A stretch of DNA of 64,000 nt from Ptiloglossa arizonensis. Its lineage: Eukaryota > Arthropoda > Insecta > Hymenoptera > Colletidae. The stretch spans positions 1 to 64,000 of the forward strand of contig NW_027479053.1 in the NCBI RefSeq assembly GCF_051014685.1, written 5' to 3'. Shown here piece after piece: positions 14,148 through 28,372 of the stretch. The number at the start of each line of letters is the position of its first letter. The first letter of the stretch is position 1. The position numbers and the translations under genes were made by a program. The notes beneath the pieces are model-generated. The model searched no databases and was not told the DNA's origin. It was given only the letters and a program-made list of their open reading frames with translations.

Positions 14148-14903
14148 TATAACGTATAACGTATAACGTATAACGTATAACGTATAACGTATAACGTATA
14201 ACGTATAACGTATAACGTATAACGTATAACGTATAACGTATAACGTATAACGTATAACGTATACCGTATAACGTATAACGTATAACGTATAACGTATAAC
14301 GTACAATGTATAACGTATAACGTATAACGTATAACGTATAACGTATAACGTATAACGTATACCGTATAACGTATAACGTGTAACGTATAACGTATAACGT
14401 ATAACGTATAACGTATAACGTATAACGTATAACGAATAACGTAGAACGTATAACGCATAACGTATAATGTATAACGTGTAACGAAGAACGTATAACGAAT
14501 AACGTATAACGTATATCGTATAACGTATAACGTATAACGTATAACGTATAACGTATAACGTATTACGTATAACGTATAACGTATAACGTATAACGTATAA
14601 CGTATAACGTATAACGTATAACGTATAACGTATAACGTACAACGTATACCGTATCACGTATAACGTATACCGTATAACGAATAACGTATAACGTATAACG
14701 TATAAGGTATAACGTGTAACGTATAGCGTATAACGTATAACGTATAACGTATAACGTAAAACGTATAACGTATAACGTATAACGTATAACGAATAACGTA
14801 AAACGTATAACGCATAACGTATAACGTATAACGTGTAACGAAGAACGTATAACGAATAACGTATAACGTATATCGTATAACGTATAACGCATAACGCATA
14901 ACG

Positions 14904-14922
14904 TATAAGCTACTATATATCG
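14904..14922 (+). repeat. Landmark L+TACTA, copy 4
   Basis: Same 19-base word, here preceded by two successive T1C units instead of one. It marks the transition from domain I to the A-word array. Confidence 0.85.
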
Positions 14923-15922
14923 TATAACGTATAACGTATAACGTATAACGTATAACGTATAACGTATAACGTATAACGTATAACCTATAACGTATAACGT
15001 ATAACGTATAACGTATAACGTATAACGTATAACGTATAACGTATAAGGTATAACGTATAACGTACAACGTATACCGTATCACGTATAACGTATACCGTAT
15101 AACGAATAACGTATAACGTATAACGTATAAGGTATAACGTGTACGTATAGCGTATAACGTATAACGTATAACGTATAACGTAAAACGTATAACGTATAAC
15201 GTATAACGTATAACGCATAACGTATAACGTATAACGTATAGCGTATAACGTATAACGTATAACGTATAACGTATAACGTATAACGTATAACGTATAACGT
15301 ATAACGTATAACGTATAACGTATAACGTATAACGTATAACCTATAACGTATAACGTATAACGTATAACGTATAACGTATAACGTATAACGTATAACGTAT
15401 AACGTATAACGTATAACGTATAACGTATAACGTACAACGTATACCGTATCACGTATAACGTATACCGTATAACGAATAACGTATAACGTATAACGTATAA
15501 CGTATAACGTATAACGTATAACGTATAACGTATAACGTATAACGTATAACGTATAACGTATAACGTATAACGTATAACGTACAACGTATACCGTATCACG
15601 TATAACGTATACCGTATAACGAATAACGTCTAACGTATAACGTATAACGTGTAACGTATAGCGTATAACGTATAACGTATAACGTATAACGTAAAACGTA
15701 TAACGTATAACGTATAACGTATAACGTATAACGTATAACGTATAACGTATAACGTATAACGTATAACGTATAACGTATAACGTATAACGTATAACGTATA
15801 ACGTATAACGTATAACGTATAACGTATAACGTATAACGTATAACGTATAACCTATAACGTATAACGTATAACGTATAACGTATAACGTATAACGTATAAC
15901 GTATAACGTATAACGTATAACG

Positions 15923-16013
15923 TACAACGTATACCGTATCACGTATAACGTATACCGTATAACGAATAACGTATAACGTATAACGTATAAGGTATAACGT
16001 GTAACGTATAGCG
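15923..16013 (+). repeat. Word A, clean type copy (13 heptamers, 91 bp)
   Basis: This is a complete example of the recurring word. All 13 units are in register, and eight of them are non-canonical in a fixed order (T3C, A5C, A4C, A5C, T1A, C6G, A2G, A5G, with canonical units at places 4, 6, 8, 9 and 11). About sixty full or partial copies occur in the window, in all five domains. The first seven units are also the part retained in word C of domain V, where the continuation differs. Confidence 0.85.
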
Positions 16014-18036
16014 TATAACGTATAACGTATAACGTATAACGTAAAACGTATAACGTATAACGTATAACGTAAAACGTATAACGTATAACGTATAACGTAT
16101 AACGCATAACGTATAACGTATAACGTATAGCGTATAACGTATAACGTATAACGTATAACGTATAACGTATAACGTATAACGTATAACGTATAACGTATAA
16201 CGTATAACGTATAACGTATAACCTATAACGTATAACGTATAACGTATAACGTATAACGTATAACGTATAACGTATAACGTATAACGTATAACGTATAACG
16301 TATAACGTATAACGTACAACGTATACCGTATCACGTATAACGTATACCGTATAACGAATAACGTATAACGTATAACGTATAAGGTATGACGTGTAACGTA
16401 TAGCGTATAACGTATAACGTATAACGTATAACGTATAACGTAAAACGTATAACGTATAACGTATAACGTACAACGTATAACGTATAACGTATAACGTATA
16501 ACGTATAACGTATAACGTGTATCGTATAACGTATAACGTATAACGTATAACGTATAACGTATAACGTATGACGTATAACGTATAACGTATAACGTATAAC
16601 GTATAACGTATAACGTATAACGTATAACGTATAACGTATAACGTATACCGTATAACGTATAACGTATAACGTATAACGTATAACGTATAACGTATAACGT
16701 ATAACGTATAACGTATAACGTATAACGTATTACGTATAACGTATAACGTATAACGTATAACGTATAACGTATAACGTAAAACGTATAACGTATAACGTAT
16801 AACGTACAACGTATACCGTATCACGTATAACGTATACCGTATAACGAATAACGTATAACGTATAACGTATAAGGTATAACGTGTAACGTATAGCGTATAA
16901 CGTATAACGTATAACGTATAACGTAAAACGTATAACGTATAACGTATAACGTATAACGAATAACGTAAAACGTATAACGCATAACGTATAACGTATAACG
17001 TGTAACGAAGAACGTATAACGTGTAACGTATAGCGTATAACGTATAACGTATAACGTATAACGTAAAACGTATAACGTATAACGTATAACGTATAACGTA
17101 TAACGTATAACGTATAACGTATAACGTATAACGTATAACGTATAACGTATAACGTATAACGTATAACGTATAACGTATAACGTATAACGTATAACGTATA
17201 ACGTATAACGTATAACGTATAACGTATAACCTATAACGTATAACGTATAACGTATAACGTATAACGTATAACGTATAACGTATAACGTATAACGTATAAC
17301 GTACAACGTATACCGTATCACGTATAACGTATACCGTATAACGAATAACGTATAACGTATAACGTATAAGGTATAACGTGTAACGTATAGCGTATAGCGT
17401 ATAACGTATAACGTATAACGTATAACGTAAAACGTATAACGTATAACGTATAACGTATAACGTATAACGTATAACGTATAACGTATAACGTATAACGTAT
17501 AACGTATAACGTATAACGTATAACGTATAACGTATAACGTATAACGTATAACGTATAACGTATAACGTATAACGTATAACGTATAACGTATAACGTATAA
17601 CCTATAACGTATAACGTATAACGTATAACGTATAACGTATAACGTATAACGTATAACGTATAACGTATAACGTACAACGTATACCGTATCACGTATAACG
17701 TATACCGTATAACGAATAACGTATAACGTATAACGTATAAGGTATAACGTGTAACGTATAGCGTATAACGTATAACGTATAACGTATAACGTAAAACGTA
17801 TAACGTATAACGTATAACGTATAACGCATAACGTATAACGTATAACGTATAGCGTATAACGTATAACGTATAACGTATAACGTATAACGTATAACGTATA
17901 ACGTATAACGTATAACGTATAACGTATAACGTATAACGTATAACCTATAACGTATAACGTATAACGTATAACGTATAACGTATAACGTATAACGTATAAC
18001 GTATAACGTATAACGTATAACGTATACCGTATAACG

Positions 18037-19723
18037 TACAACGTATACCGTATCACGTATAACGTATTACGTATAACGAATAACGTATAACGTATAACGT
18101 ATAAGGTATGACGTGTAACGTATAGCGTATAACGTATAACGTATAACGTATAACGTAAAACGTATAACGTATAGCGTATAACGTATAACGTACAACGTAT
18201 AACGTATAACGTATAACGTATAACGTATAACGTATAACGTATAACCTATAACGTATAACGTATAACGTATAACGTATAACGTATAACGTATAACGTATAA
18301 CGTATAACGTATAACGTATAACGTATACCGTATAACGTACAACGTATACCGTATCACGTATAACGTATTACGTATAACGAATAACGTATAACGTATAACG
18401 TACAACGTATACCGTATCACGTATAACGTATACCGTATAACGAATAACGTATAACGTATAACGTATAAGGTATAACGTGTAACGTATAGCGTATAACGTA
18501 TAACGTATAACGTATAACGTAAAACGTATAACGTATAACGTATAACGTATAACGCATAACGTATAACGTATAACGTATAGCGTATAACGTATAACGTATA
18601 ACGTATAACGTATAACGTATAACGTATAACGTATAACGTATAACGTATAACGTATAACGTATAACGTATAACGTATAACCTATAACGTATAACGTATAAC
18701 GTATAATGTATAACGTATAACGTATAACGTATAACGTATAACGTATAACGTATAACGTATAACGTATAACGTATAACGTACAACGTATACCGTATCACGT
18801 ATAACGTATACCGTATAACGAATAACGTATAACGTATAACGTATAACGTATAACGTATAACGTATAACGTATAACGTATAACGTATAACGTATAACGTAT
18901 AAAGTATAACGTATAACGTACAACGTATACCGTATCACGTATAACGTATACCGTATAACGAATAACGTATAACGTATAACGTATAACGTGTAACGTATAG
19001 CGTATAACGTATAACGTATAACGTATAACGTAAAACGTATAACGTATAACGTATAACGTATAACGTATAACGTATAACGTATAACGTATAACGTATAACG
19101 TATAACGTATAACGTATAACGTATAACGTATAACGTATAACGTATAACGTATAACGTATAACGTATAACGTATAACGTATAACGTATAACCTATAACGTA
19201 TAACGTATAACGTATAACGTATAACGTATAACGTATAACGTATAACGTATAACGTATAACGTACAACGTATACCGTATCACGTATAACGTATACCGTATA
19301 ACGAATAACGTATAACGTATAACGTATAAGGTATAACGTGTAACGTATAGCGTATAACGTATAACGTATAACGTATAACGTAAAACGTATAACGTATAAC
19401 GTATAACGTATAACGCATAACGTATAACGTATAACGTATAGCGTATAACGTATAACGTATAACGTATAACGTATAACGTATAACGTATAACGTATAACGT
19501 ATAACGTATAACGTATAACGTATAACGTATAACCTATAACGTATAACGTATAACGTATAACGTATAACGTATAACGTATAACGTATAACGTATAACGTAT
19601 AACGTATAACGTATAACGTATAACGTATAACCTATAACGTATAACGTATAACGTATAACGTATAACGTATAACGTATAACGTATAACGTATAACGTATAA
19701 CGTATAACGTATACCGTATAACG
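18037..19723 (+). repeat. 1,687-bp HOR unit, copy 1
   Basis: Successive A-word starts inside this unit are spaced 301, 63, 378, 140, 343 and 462 bp (sum 1,687, or 241 heptamers). The next unit repeats the same series almost exactly, so this is a tandem higher-order repeat and not a chance run of A words. One visible difference from copy 2 is an A5G unit at about 18172 where copy 2 is canonical. Confidence 0.8.
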
Positions 19724-21318
19724 TACAACGTATACCGTATCACGTATAACGTATTACGTATAACGAATAACGTATAACGTATAACGTATAAGGTATGACG
19801 TGTAACGTATAGCGTATAACGTATAACGTATAACGTATAACGTAAAACGTATAACGTATAACGTATAACGTATAACGTACAACGTATAACGTATAACGTA
19901 TAACGTATAACGTATAACGTATAACGTATAACCTATAACGTATAACGTATAACGTATAACGTATAACGTATAACGTATAACGTATAACGTATAACGTATA
20001 ACGTATAACGTATACCGTATAACGTACAACGTATACCGTATCACGTATAACGTATTACGTATAACGAATAACGTATAACGTATAACGTACAACGTATACC
20101 GTATCACGTATAACGTATACCGTATAACGAATAACGTATAACGTATAACGTATAAGGTATAACGTGTAACGTATAGCGTATAACGTATAACGTATAACGT
20201 ATAACGTAAAACGTATAACGTATAACGTATAACGTATAACGCATAACGTATAACGTATACGTATAGCGTATAACGTATAACGTATAACGTATAACGTATA
20301 ACGTATAACGTATAACGTATAACGTATAACGTATAACGTATAACGTATAACGTATAACGTATAACCTATAACGTATAACGTATAACGTATAATGTATAAC
20401 GTATAACGTATAACGTATAACGTATAACGTATAACGTATAACGTATAACGTATAACGTATAACGTACAACGTATACCGTATCACGTATAACGTATACCGT
20501 ATAACGAATAACGTATAACGTATAACGTATAACGTATAACGTATAACGTATAACGTATAACGTATAACGTATAACGTATAACGTATAAAGTATAACGTAT
20601 AACGTACAACGTATACCGTATCACGTATAACGTATACCGTATAACGAATAACGTATAACGTATAACGTATAACGTGTAACGTATAGCGTATAACGTATAA
20701 CGTATAACGTATAACGTAAAACGTATAACGTATAACGTATAACGTATAACGTATAACGTATAACGTATAACGTATAACGTATAACGTATAACGTATAACG
20801 TATAACGTATAACGTATAACGTATAACGTATAACGTATAACGTATAACGTATAACGTATAACGTATAACGTATAACGTATAACCTATAACGTATAACGTA
20901 TAACGTATAACGTATAACGTATAACGTATAACGTATAACGTATAACGTACAACGTATACCGTATCACGTATAACGTATACCGTATAACGAATAACGTATA
21001 ACGTATAACGTATAAGGTATAACGTGTAACGTATAGCGTATAACGTATAACGTATAACGTATAACGTAAAACGTATAACGTATAACGTATAACGTATAAC
21101 GCATAACGTATAACGTATAACGTATAGCGTATAACGTATAACGTATAACGTATAACGTATAACGTATAACGTATAACGTATAACGTATAACGTATAACGT
21201 ATAACGTATAACGTATAACCTATAACGTATAACGTATAACGTATAACGTATAACGTATAACGTATAACGTATAACGTATAACGTATAACGTATAACGTAT
21301 AACGTATACCGTATAACG
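19724..21318 (+). repeat. 1,595-bp HOR unit, copy 2 of the 1,687-bp repeat
   Basis: A-word spacings are 301, 63, 377, 140, 343 and 371. Compared with copy 1 it is shorter by 92 bp. One base is a single-A deletion at 20256-20261 (TATACG instead of a heptamer), and 91 bp (13 heptamers) are missing from the last interval. Copy 1 has two G7C units in that interval (19528 and 19626), while copy 2 has one. Confidence 0.8.
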
Positions 21319-22054
21319 TACAACGTATACCGTATCACGTATAACGTATTACGTATAACGAATAACGTATAACGTATAACGTATAAGGTATGACGTGTAA
21401 CGTATAGCGTATAACGTATAACGTATAACGTATAACGTAAAACGTATAACGTATAACGTATAACGTATAACGTACAACGTATAACGTATAACGTATAACG
21501 TATAACGTATAACGTATAACGTATAACCTATAACGTATAACGTATAACGTATAACGTATAACGTATAACGTATAACGTATAACGTATAACGTATAACGTA
21601 TAACGTATAACGTATACCGTATAACGTACAACGTATACCGTATCACGTATAACGTATTACGTATAACGAATAACGTATAACGTATAACGTACAACGTATA
21701 CCGTATCACGTATAACGTATACCGTATAACGAATAACGTATAACGTATAACGTATAAGGTATAACGTGTAACGTATAGCGTATAACGTATAACGTATAAC
21801 GTATAACGTAAAACGTATAACGTATAACGTATAACGTATAACGCATAACGTATAACGTATAACGTATAGCGTATAACGTATAACGTATAACGTATAACGT
21901 ATAACGTATAACGTATAACGTATAACGTATAACGTATAACGTATAACGTATAACGTATAACCTATAACGTATAACGTATAACGTATAACGTATAACGTAT
22001 AACGTATAACGTATAACGTATAACGTATAACGTATAACGTATACCGTATAACGT
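21319..22054 (+). repeat. Partial third copy of the 1,687-bp HOR
   Basis: Spacings 308, 63 and 364 follow the same order as the start of copies 1 and 2 (301, 63, 378/377), with gain or loss of one or two heptamers. After about 22,054 the pattern gives way to the truncated A form at 22306 and to words with T3G-T3A doublets (about 22706) that belong with domain III. Confidence 0.65.
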
Positions 22055-24552
22055 ACAACGTATACCGTATCACGTATAACGTATTACGTATAACGAATAA
22101 CGTATAACGTATAACGTATAAGGTATGACGTGTAACGTATAGCGTATAACGTATAACGTATAACGTATAACGTAAAACGTATAACGTATAACGTATAACG
22201 TATAACGTACAACGTATAACGTATAACGTATAACGTATAACGTATAACGTATAACGTATAACGTATAACGTATAACGTATAACGTATAACCTATAACGTA
22301 TAACGTACAACGTATACCGTACAACGTATAACGTATAACGTATAACGTATAACGTATAACGTATAACGTATAACGTATAACGTATAACGTATAACGTATA
22401 ACGTATAACGTATAACGTTTAACGTATAACGTATAACGTATAACGTATAACGTATAAAGTATAACGTATAACGTATAACGTATAACGTATAACGTATAAC
22501 GTATAACGTATAACCTATAACGTATAACGGATAACGTATAACGTAAAACGTATAACGTATAACGTATAACGCATAACGTATAACGTATAACATATAACGT
22601 TTAACGTATAACGTATAACGTATAACGTATAACGTATAACGTATAACGTATAACGTATAACGTATAACGTATAACGTATAACCTATAACGTATAACGTAT
22701 AACGTATAACGTAAAACGTAGAACGTAAAACGTATAACGTATAACGTATAACGTATAACGCATAACGTATAACGCATAACGTATAACGTATAACGTATAA
22801 CGTATAACGTATAACGTATAACGTATAACGTACAACGTATACCGTATCACGTATAACGTATACCGTATAACGAATAACGTATAACGTATAACGTACAAGG
22901 TATAACGTGTAACGTATAGCGTATAACGTATAACGTATAACGTATAACGTAAAACGTATAACGTATAACGTATAACGTATAACGCATAACGTATAACGTA
23001 TAACGTATAACGTATAACGTATAACGTATAACGTATAACGTATAACGTATAACGTATAACGTATAACGTATAACGTATAACGTATAACGTATAACGTATA
23101 ACGTATAACGTATAACGTATAACGTATAAGGTATAACGTGTAACGTATAGCGTATAACGTATAACGTATAACGTATAACGTATAACGTAAAACGTATAAC
23201 GTATAGCGTATAACGTATAACGTATAACGTATAACGTAAATCGTATAACGTATAACGTATAACGTATAACGCATAACGTATAACGTATAACGTATAGCGT
23301 ATAGCGTATAACGTGTAACGTATAGCGTATAACGTATAACGTATAACGTATAACGTATAACGTATAACGTATAACGTATAACGTATAACGTATAACGTAT
23401 AACGTATAACGTATAACCTATAACGTATAACGTATAACGTATAACGTATAACGTATAACGTATAACGTATAACGTATAACGTATAACGTATAACGTACAA
23501 CGTATACCGTATCACGTATAACGTATACCGTATAACGAATAACGTATAACGTATAACGTATAAGGTATAACGTGTAACGTATAGCGTATAACGTATAACG
23601 TATAACGTATAACGTAAAACGTATAACGTATAACGTATAACGTATAACGCATAACGTATAACGTATAACGTATAGCGTATAGCGTATAACGTATAACGTA
23701 TAACGTATAACGTATAACGTATAACGTATAACGTATAACGTATAACGTATAACGTATAACGTATAACCTATAACGTATAACGTATAACGTATAACGTATA
23801 ACGTATAACGTATAACGTATAACGTATAACGTATAACGTATAACGTATAACGTATAACGTACAACGTATACCGTATCACGTATAACGTATACCGTATAAC
23901 GAATAACGTATAACGTATAACGTATAAGGTATGACGTGTAACGTATAGCGTATAACGTATAACGTATAACGTATAACGTAAAACGTATAACGTATAACGT
24001 ATAACGTACAACGTATAACGTATAACGTATAACGTATAACGTATAACGTATAACGTGTATCGTATAACGTATAACGTATAACGTATAACGTATAACGTAT
24101 AACGTATGACGTATAACGTATAACGTATAACGTATAACGTATAACGTATAACGTATAACGTATAACGTATAACGTATAACGTATAACGTATAACGTATAA
24201 CGTATAACGTATTACGTATAACGTATAACGTATAACGTATAACGTATAACGTATAACGTAAAACGTATAACGTATAACGTATAACGTACAACGTATACCG
24301 TATCACGTATAACGTATACCGTATAACGAATAACGTATAACGTATAACGTATAAGGTATAACGTGTAACGTATAGCGTATAACGTATAACGTATAACGTA
24401 TAACGTAAAACGTATAACGTATAACGTATAACGTATAACGAATAACGTAAAACGTATAACGCATAACGTATAACGTATAACGTGTAACGAAGAACGTATA
24501 ACGAATAACGTATAACGTATATCGTATAACGTATAACGCATAACGCATAACG

Positions 24553-24571
24553 TATAAGCTACTATATATCG
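24553..24571 (+). repeat. Landmark L+TACTA, copy 5 (isolated in domain II)
   Basis: Same word, again preceded by two T1C units as at 14904, and flanked by A words (24287 and 24712). The shared double T1C ties this copy to the one at 14904. It suggests that a block of roughly 0.3 kb or more was copied between the two places. Confidence 0.8.
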
Positions 24572-27500
24572 TATAACGTATAACGTATAACGTATAACGT
24601 ATAACGTATAACGTATAACGTATAACGTATAACCTATAACGTATAACGTATAACGTATAACGTATAACGTATAACGTATAACGTATAACGTATAAGGTAT
24701 AATGTATAACGTACAACGTATACCGTATCACGTATAACGTATACCGTATAACGAATAACGTATAACGTATAACGTATAAGGTATAACGTGTAACGTATAG
24801 CGTATAACGTATAACGTATAACGTATAACGTAAAACGTATAACGTATAACGTATAACGTATAACGCATAACGTATAACGTATAACGTATAGCGTATAACG
24901 TATAACGTATAACGTATAACGTATAACGTATAACGTATAACGTATAACGTATAACGTATAACGTATAACGTATAACGTATAACGTATAACCTATAACGTA
25001 TAACGTATAACGTATAATGTATAACGTATAACGTATAACGTATAACGTATAACGTATAACGTATAACGTATAACGTATAACGTATAACGTACAACGTATA
25101 CCGTATCACGTATAACGTATACCGTATAACGAATAACGTATAACGTATAACGTATAACGTATAACGTATAACGTATAACGTATAACGTATAACGTATAAC
25201 GTATAACGTATAACGTATAACGTATAACGTATAACGTACAACGTATACCGTATCACGTATAACGTATACCGTATAACGAATAACGTATAACGTATAACGT
25301 ATAACGTGTAACGTATAGCGTATAACGTATAACGTATAACGTATAACGTAAAACGTATAACGTATAACGTATAACGTATAACGTATAACGTATAACGTAT
25401 AACGTATAACGTATAACGTATAACGTATAACGTATAACGTATAACGTATAACGTATAACGTATAACGTATAACGTATAACGTATAACGTATAACGTATAA
25501 CGTATAACCTATAACGTATAACGTATAACGTATAACGTATAACGTATAACGTATAACGTATAACGTATAACGTATAACGTACAACGTATACCGTATCACG
25601 TATAACGTATACCGTATAACGAATAACGTATAACGTATAACGTATAAGGTATAACGTGTAACGTATAGCGTATAACGTATAACGTATAACGTATAACGTA
25701 AAACGTATAACGTATAACGTATAACGTATAACGCATAACGTATAACGTATAACGTATAGCGTATAACGTATAACGTATAACGTATAACGTATAACGTATA
25801 ACGTATAACGTATAACGTATAACGTATAACGTATAACGTATAACGTATAACCTATAACGTATAACGTATAACGTATAACGTATAACGTATAACGTATAAC
25901 GTATAACGTATAACGTATAACGTATAACGTATAACGTATAACGTACAACGTATACCGTATCACGTATAACGTATACCGTATAACGAATAACGTATAACGT
26001 ATAACGTATAAGGTATGACGTGTAACGTATAGCGTATAACGTATAACGTATAACGTATAACGTAAAACGTATAACGTATAACGTATAACGTACAACGTAT
26101 AACGTATAACGTATAACGTATAACGTATAACGTATAACGTATAACGTATAACGTATAACGTATAACGTATAACCTATAACGTATAACGTACAACGTATAC
26201 CGTATAAGGTATAACGTATAACGTATAACGTATAACGTATAACGTATAACGTATAACGTATAACGTATAACGTATAACGTATAACGTATAACGTATAACG
26301 TTTAACGTATAACGTATAACGTATAACGTATAACGTATAAAGTATAACGTATAACGTATAACGTATAACGTATAACGTATAACGTATAACGTATAACCTA
26401 TAACGTATAACGTATAACGTATAACGTAAAACGTATAACGTATAACGTATAACGCATAACGTATAACGTATAACATATAACGTTTAACGTATAACGTATA
26501 ACGTATAACGTATAACGTATAACGTATAACGTATAACGTATAACGTATAACGTATAACGTATAACCTATAACGTATAACGTATAACGTATAACGTAAAAC
26601 GTAGAACGTAAAACGTATAACGTATAACGTATAACGTATAACGCATAACGTATAACGTATAACGTATAATGTATAACGTATAACGTATAACGTATAACGT
26701 ACAACGTATACCGTATCACGTATAACGTATACCGTATAACGAATAACGTATAACGTATACCGTACAAGGTATAACGTGTAACGTATAGCGTATAACGTAT
26801 AACGTATAACGTATAACGTAAAACGTATAACGTATAACGTATAACGTATAACGCATAACGTATAACGTATAACGTATAACGTATAACGTATAACGTATAA
26901 CGTATAACGTATAACGTATAACGTATAACGTATAACGTATAACGTATAACGTATAACGTATAACGTATAACGTATAACGTATAAGGTATAACGTGTAACG
27001 TATAGCGTATAACGTATAACGTATAACGTATAACGTATAACGTATAACGTAAAACGTATAACGTATAGCGTATAACGTATAACGTATAACGTATAACGTA
27101 AAACGTATAACGTATAACGTATAACGTATAACGCATAACGTATAACGTATAACGTATAGCGTATAACGTATAACGTATAACGTATAACGTATAACGTATA
27201 ACGTATAACGTATAACGTATAACGTATAACGTATAACGTATAACGTATAACGTATAACGTATAACCTATAACGTATAACGTATAACGTATAACGTATAAC
27301 GTATAACGTATAACGTATAACGTATAACGTATAACGTATAACGTATAACGTATAACGTATAACGTATAACGTACAACGTATACCGTATCACGTATAACGT
27401 ATACCGTATAACGAATAACGTATAACGTATAACGTATAAGGTATAACGTGTAACGTATAGCGTATAACGTATAACGTATAACGTATAACGTAAAACGTAT

Positions 27501-28372
27501 AACGTATAACGTATAACGTACAACGTATAACGTATAACGTATAACGTATAACGTATAACGTATAACGTATAACGTATAACGTATAACGTATAACGTATAA
27601 CGTATAACCTATAACGTATAACGTACAACGTATACCGTATAACGTATAACGTATAACGTATAACATATAACGTATAACGTATAACGTATAACGTATAACG
27701 TTTAACGTATAACGTATAACGTATAACGTATAACCTATAAAGTATAACGTATAACGTATAACGTATAACGTATAACGTATAACGTATAACGTATAACGTA
27801 TAACGTATAACCTATAACGTATAACGTATAACGTATAACGTAAAACGTATAACGTATAACGTATAACGCATAACGTATAACGTATAACATATAACGTTTA
27901 ACGTATAACGTATAACGTATAACGTATAACGTATAACGTATAACGTATAACCTATAACGTATAACGTATAACGTATAACGTATAACGTATAACGTATAAC
28001 GTATAACGTATAACGTATAACGTATAACGTATAACGTATAACGTATAACGTATAACGTACAACGTATACCGTATCACGTATAACGTATACCGTATAACGT
28101 ATAACGTATAACGTACAACGTATAACGTATAACGTATAACGTATAACGTATAACGTATAACGTATAACGTATAACGTATAACGTATAACGTATAACGTAT
28201 AACGTATAACGTATAACGTATAACCTATAACGTATAACGTATAACGTATAACGTAAAACGTAGAACGTAAAACGTATAACGTATAACGTATAACGTATAA
28301 CGTATAACGTATAACGTATAACGTATAACGTATAACGTATAACGTATAACGTATAACCTATAACGTATAACG

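Larger units (their letters stand above)
1..14903 (+). repeat. Domain I: B-word / A-word higher-order repeat, period near 4.55 kb
   Basis: This domain mixes word B (copies near 1191, 3768, 5774, 8376, 10148, 12796 and 13612) with word A (starts near 239, 953, 3537, 4598, 5004, 7550, 7830, 8138, 9917, 12558 and 14638). Landmark L with its TACTA insertion falls at 2679, 7230, 11811 and 14904. The first three are 4,551 and 4,581 bp apart. The doublet A5T followed by AATACCG recurs at about 2037, 6593 and 11168, spaced 4,556 and 4,575 bp, with an extra copy near 9260. The domain is therefore about three copies of a super-repeat of roughly 4.55 kb with internal gains and losses. Its boundaries are soft because everything is made of the same heptamer. 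Confidence 0.75.
14923..28372 (+). repeat. Domain II: array of A words at quantised spacing
   Basis: Word A is 13 heptamers: T3C, A5C, A4C, canonical, A5C, canonical, T1A, two canonical, C6G, canonical, A2G, A5G. It starts at 15063, 15433, 15580, 15923, 16315, 16805, 17302, 17673, 18037, 18338, 18401, 18779, 18919, 19262, 19724, 20025, 20088, 20465, 20605, 20948, 21319, 21627, 21690, 22054, 22831, 23496, 23860, 24287, 24712, 25090, 25237, 25580, 25944, 26700, 27372 and 28058. Some copies are shortened or altered inside. Typical following marks are T3A about 14 units from the word start, then T1C, A5G and one G7C per interval. Spacings are multiples of 7 (371, 147, 343, 392, 490, 497, 364, 301, 63, 378, 140), apart from two that are short by the single-base deletions at 15140 and 20256. 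A truncated form, in which T3C-A5C is preceded by G7C and two canonical units, is at 22306, 26189 and 27624. Confidence 0.8.

Noticed and set aside
12546..14657. Long minus-strand open frames (up to 703 codons) as genes
   Set aside because: They are the stop-free translation of the heptamer (RYTLYVI) and occur in all minus frames. Starts and stops arise only from scattered variant units. There is no ribosome site, domain or codon signal.
14923..28372. CRISPR array
   Set aside because: The A words recur, but the material between them is the same heptamer. There are no unique spacers, no palindromic repeat of 23-40 bp and no cas genes.
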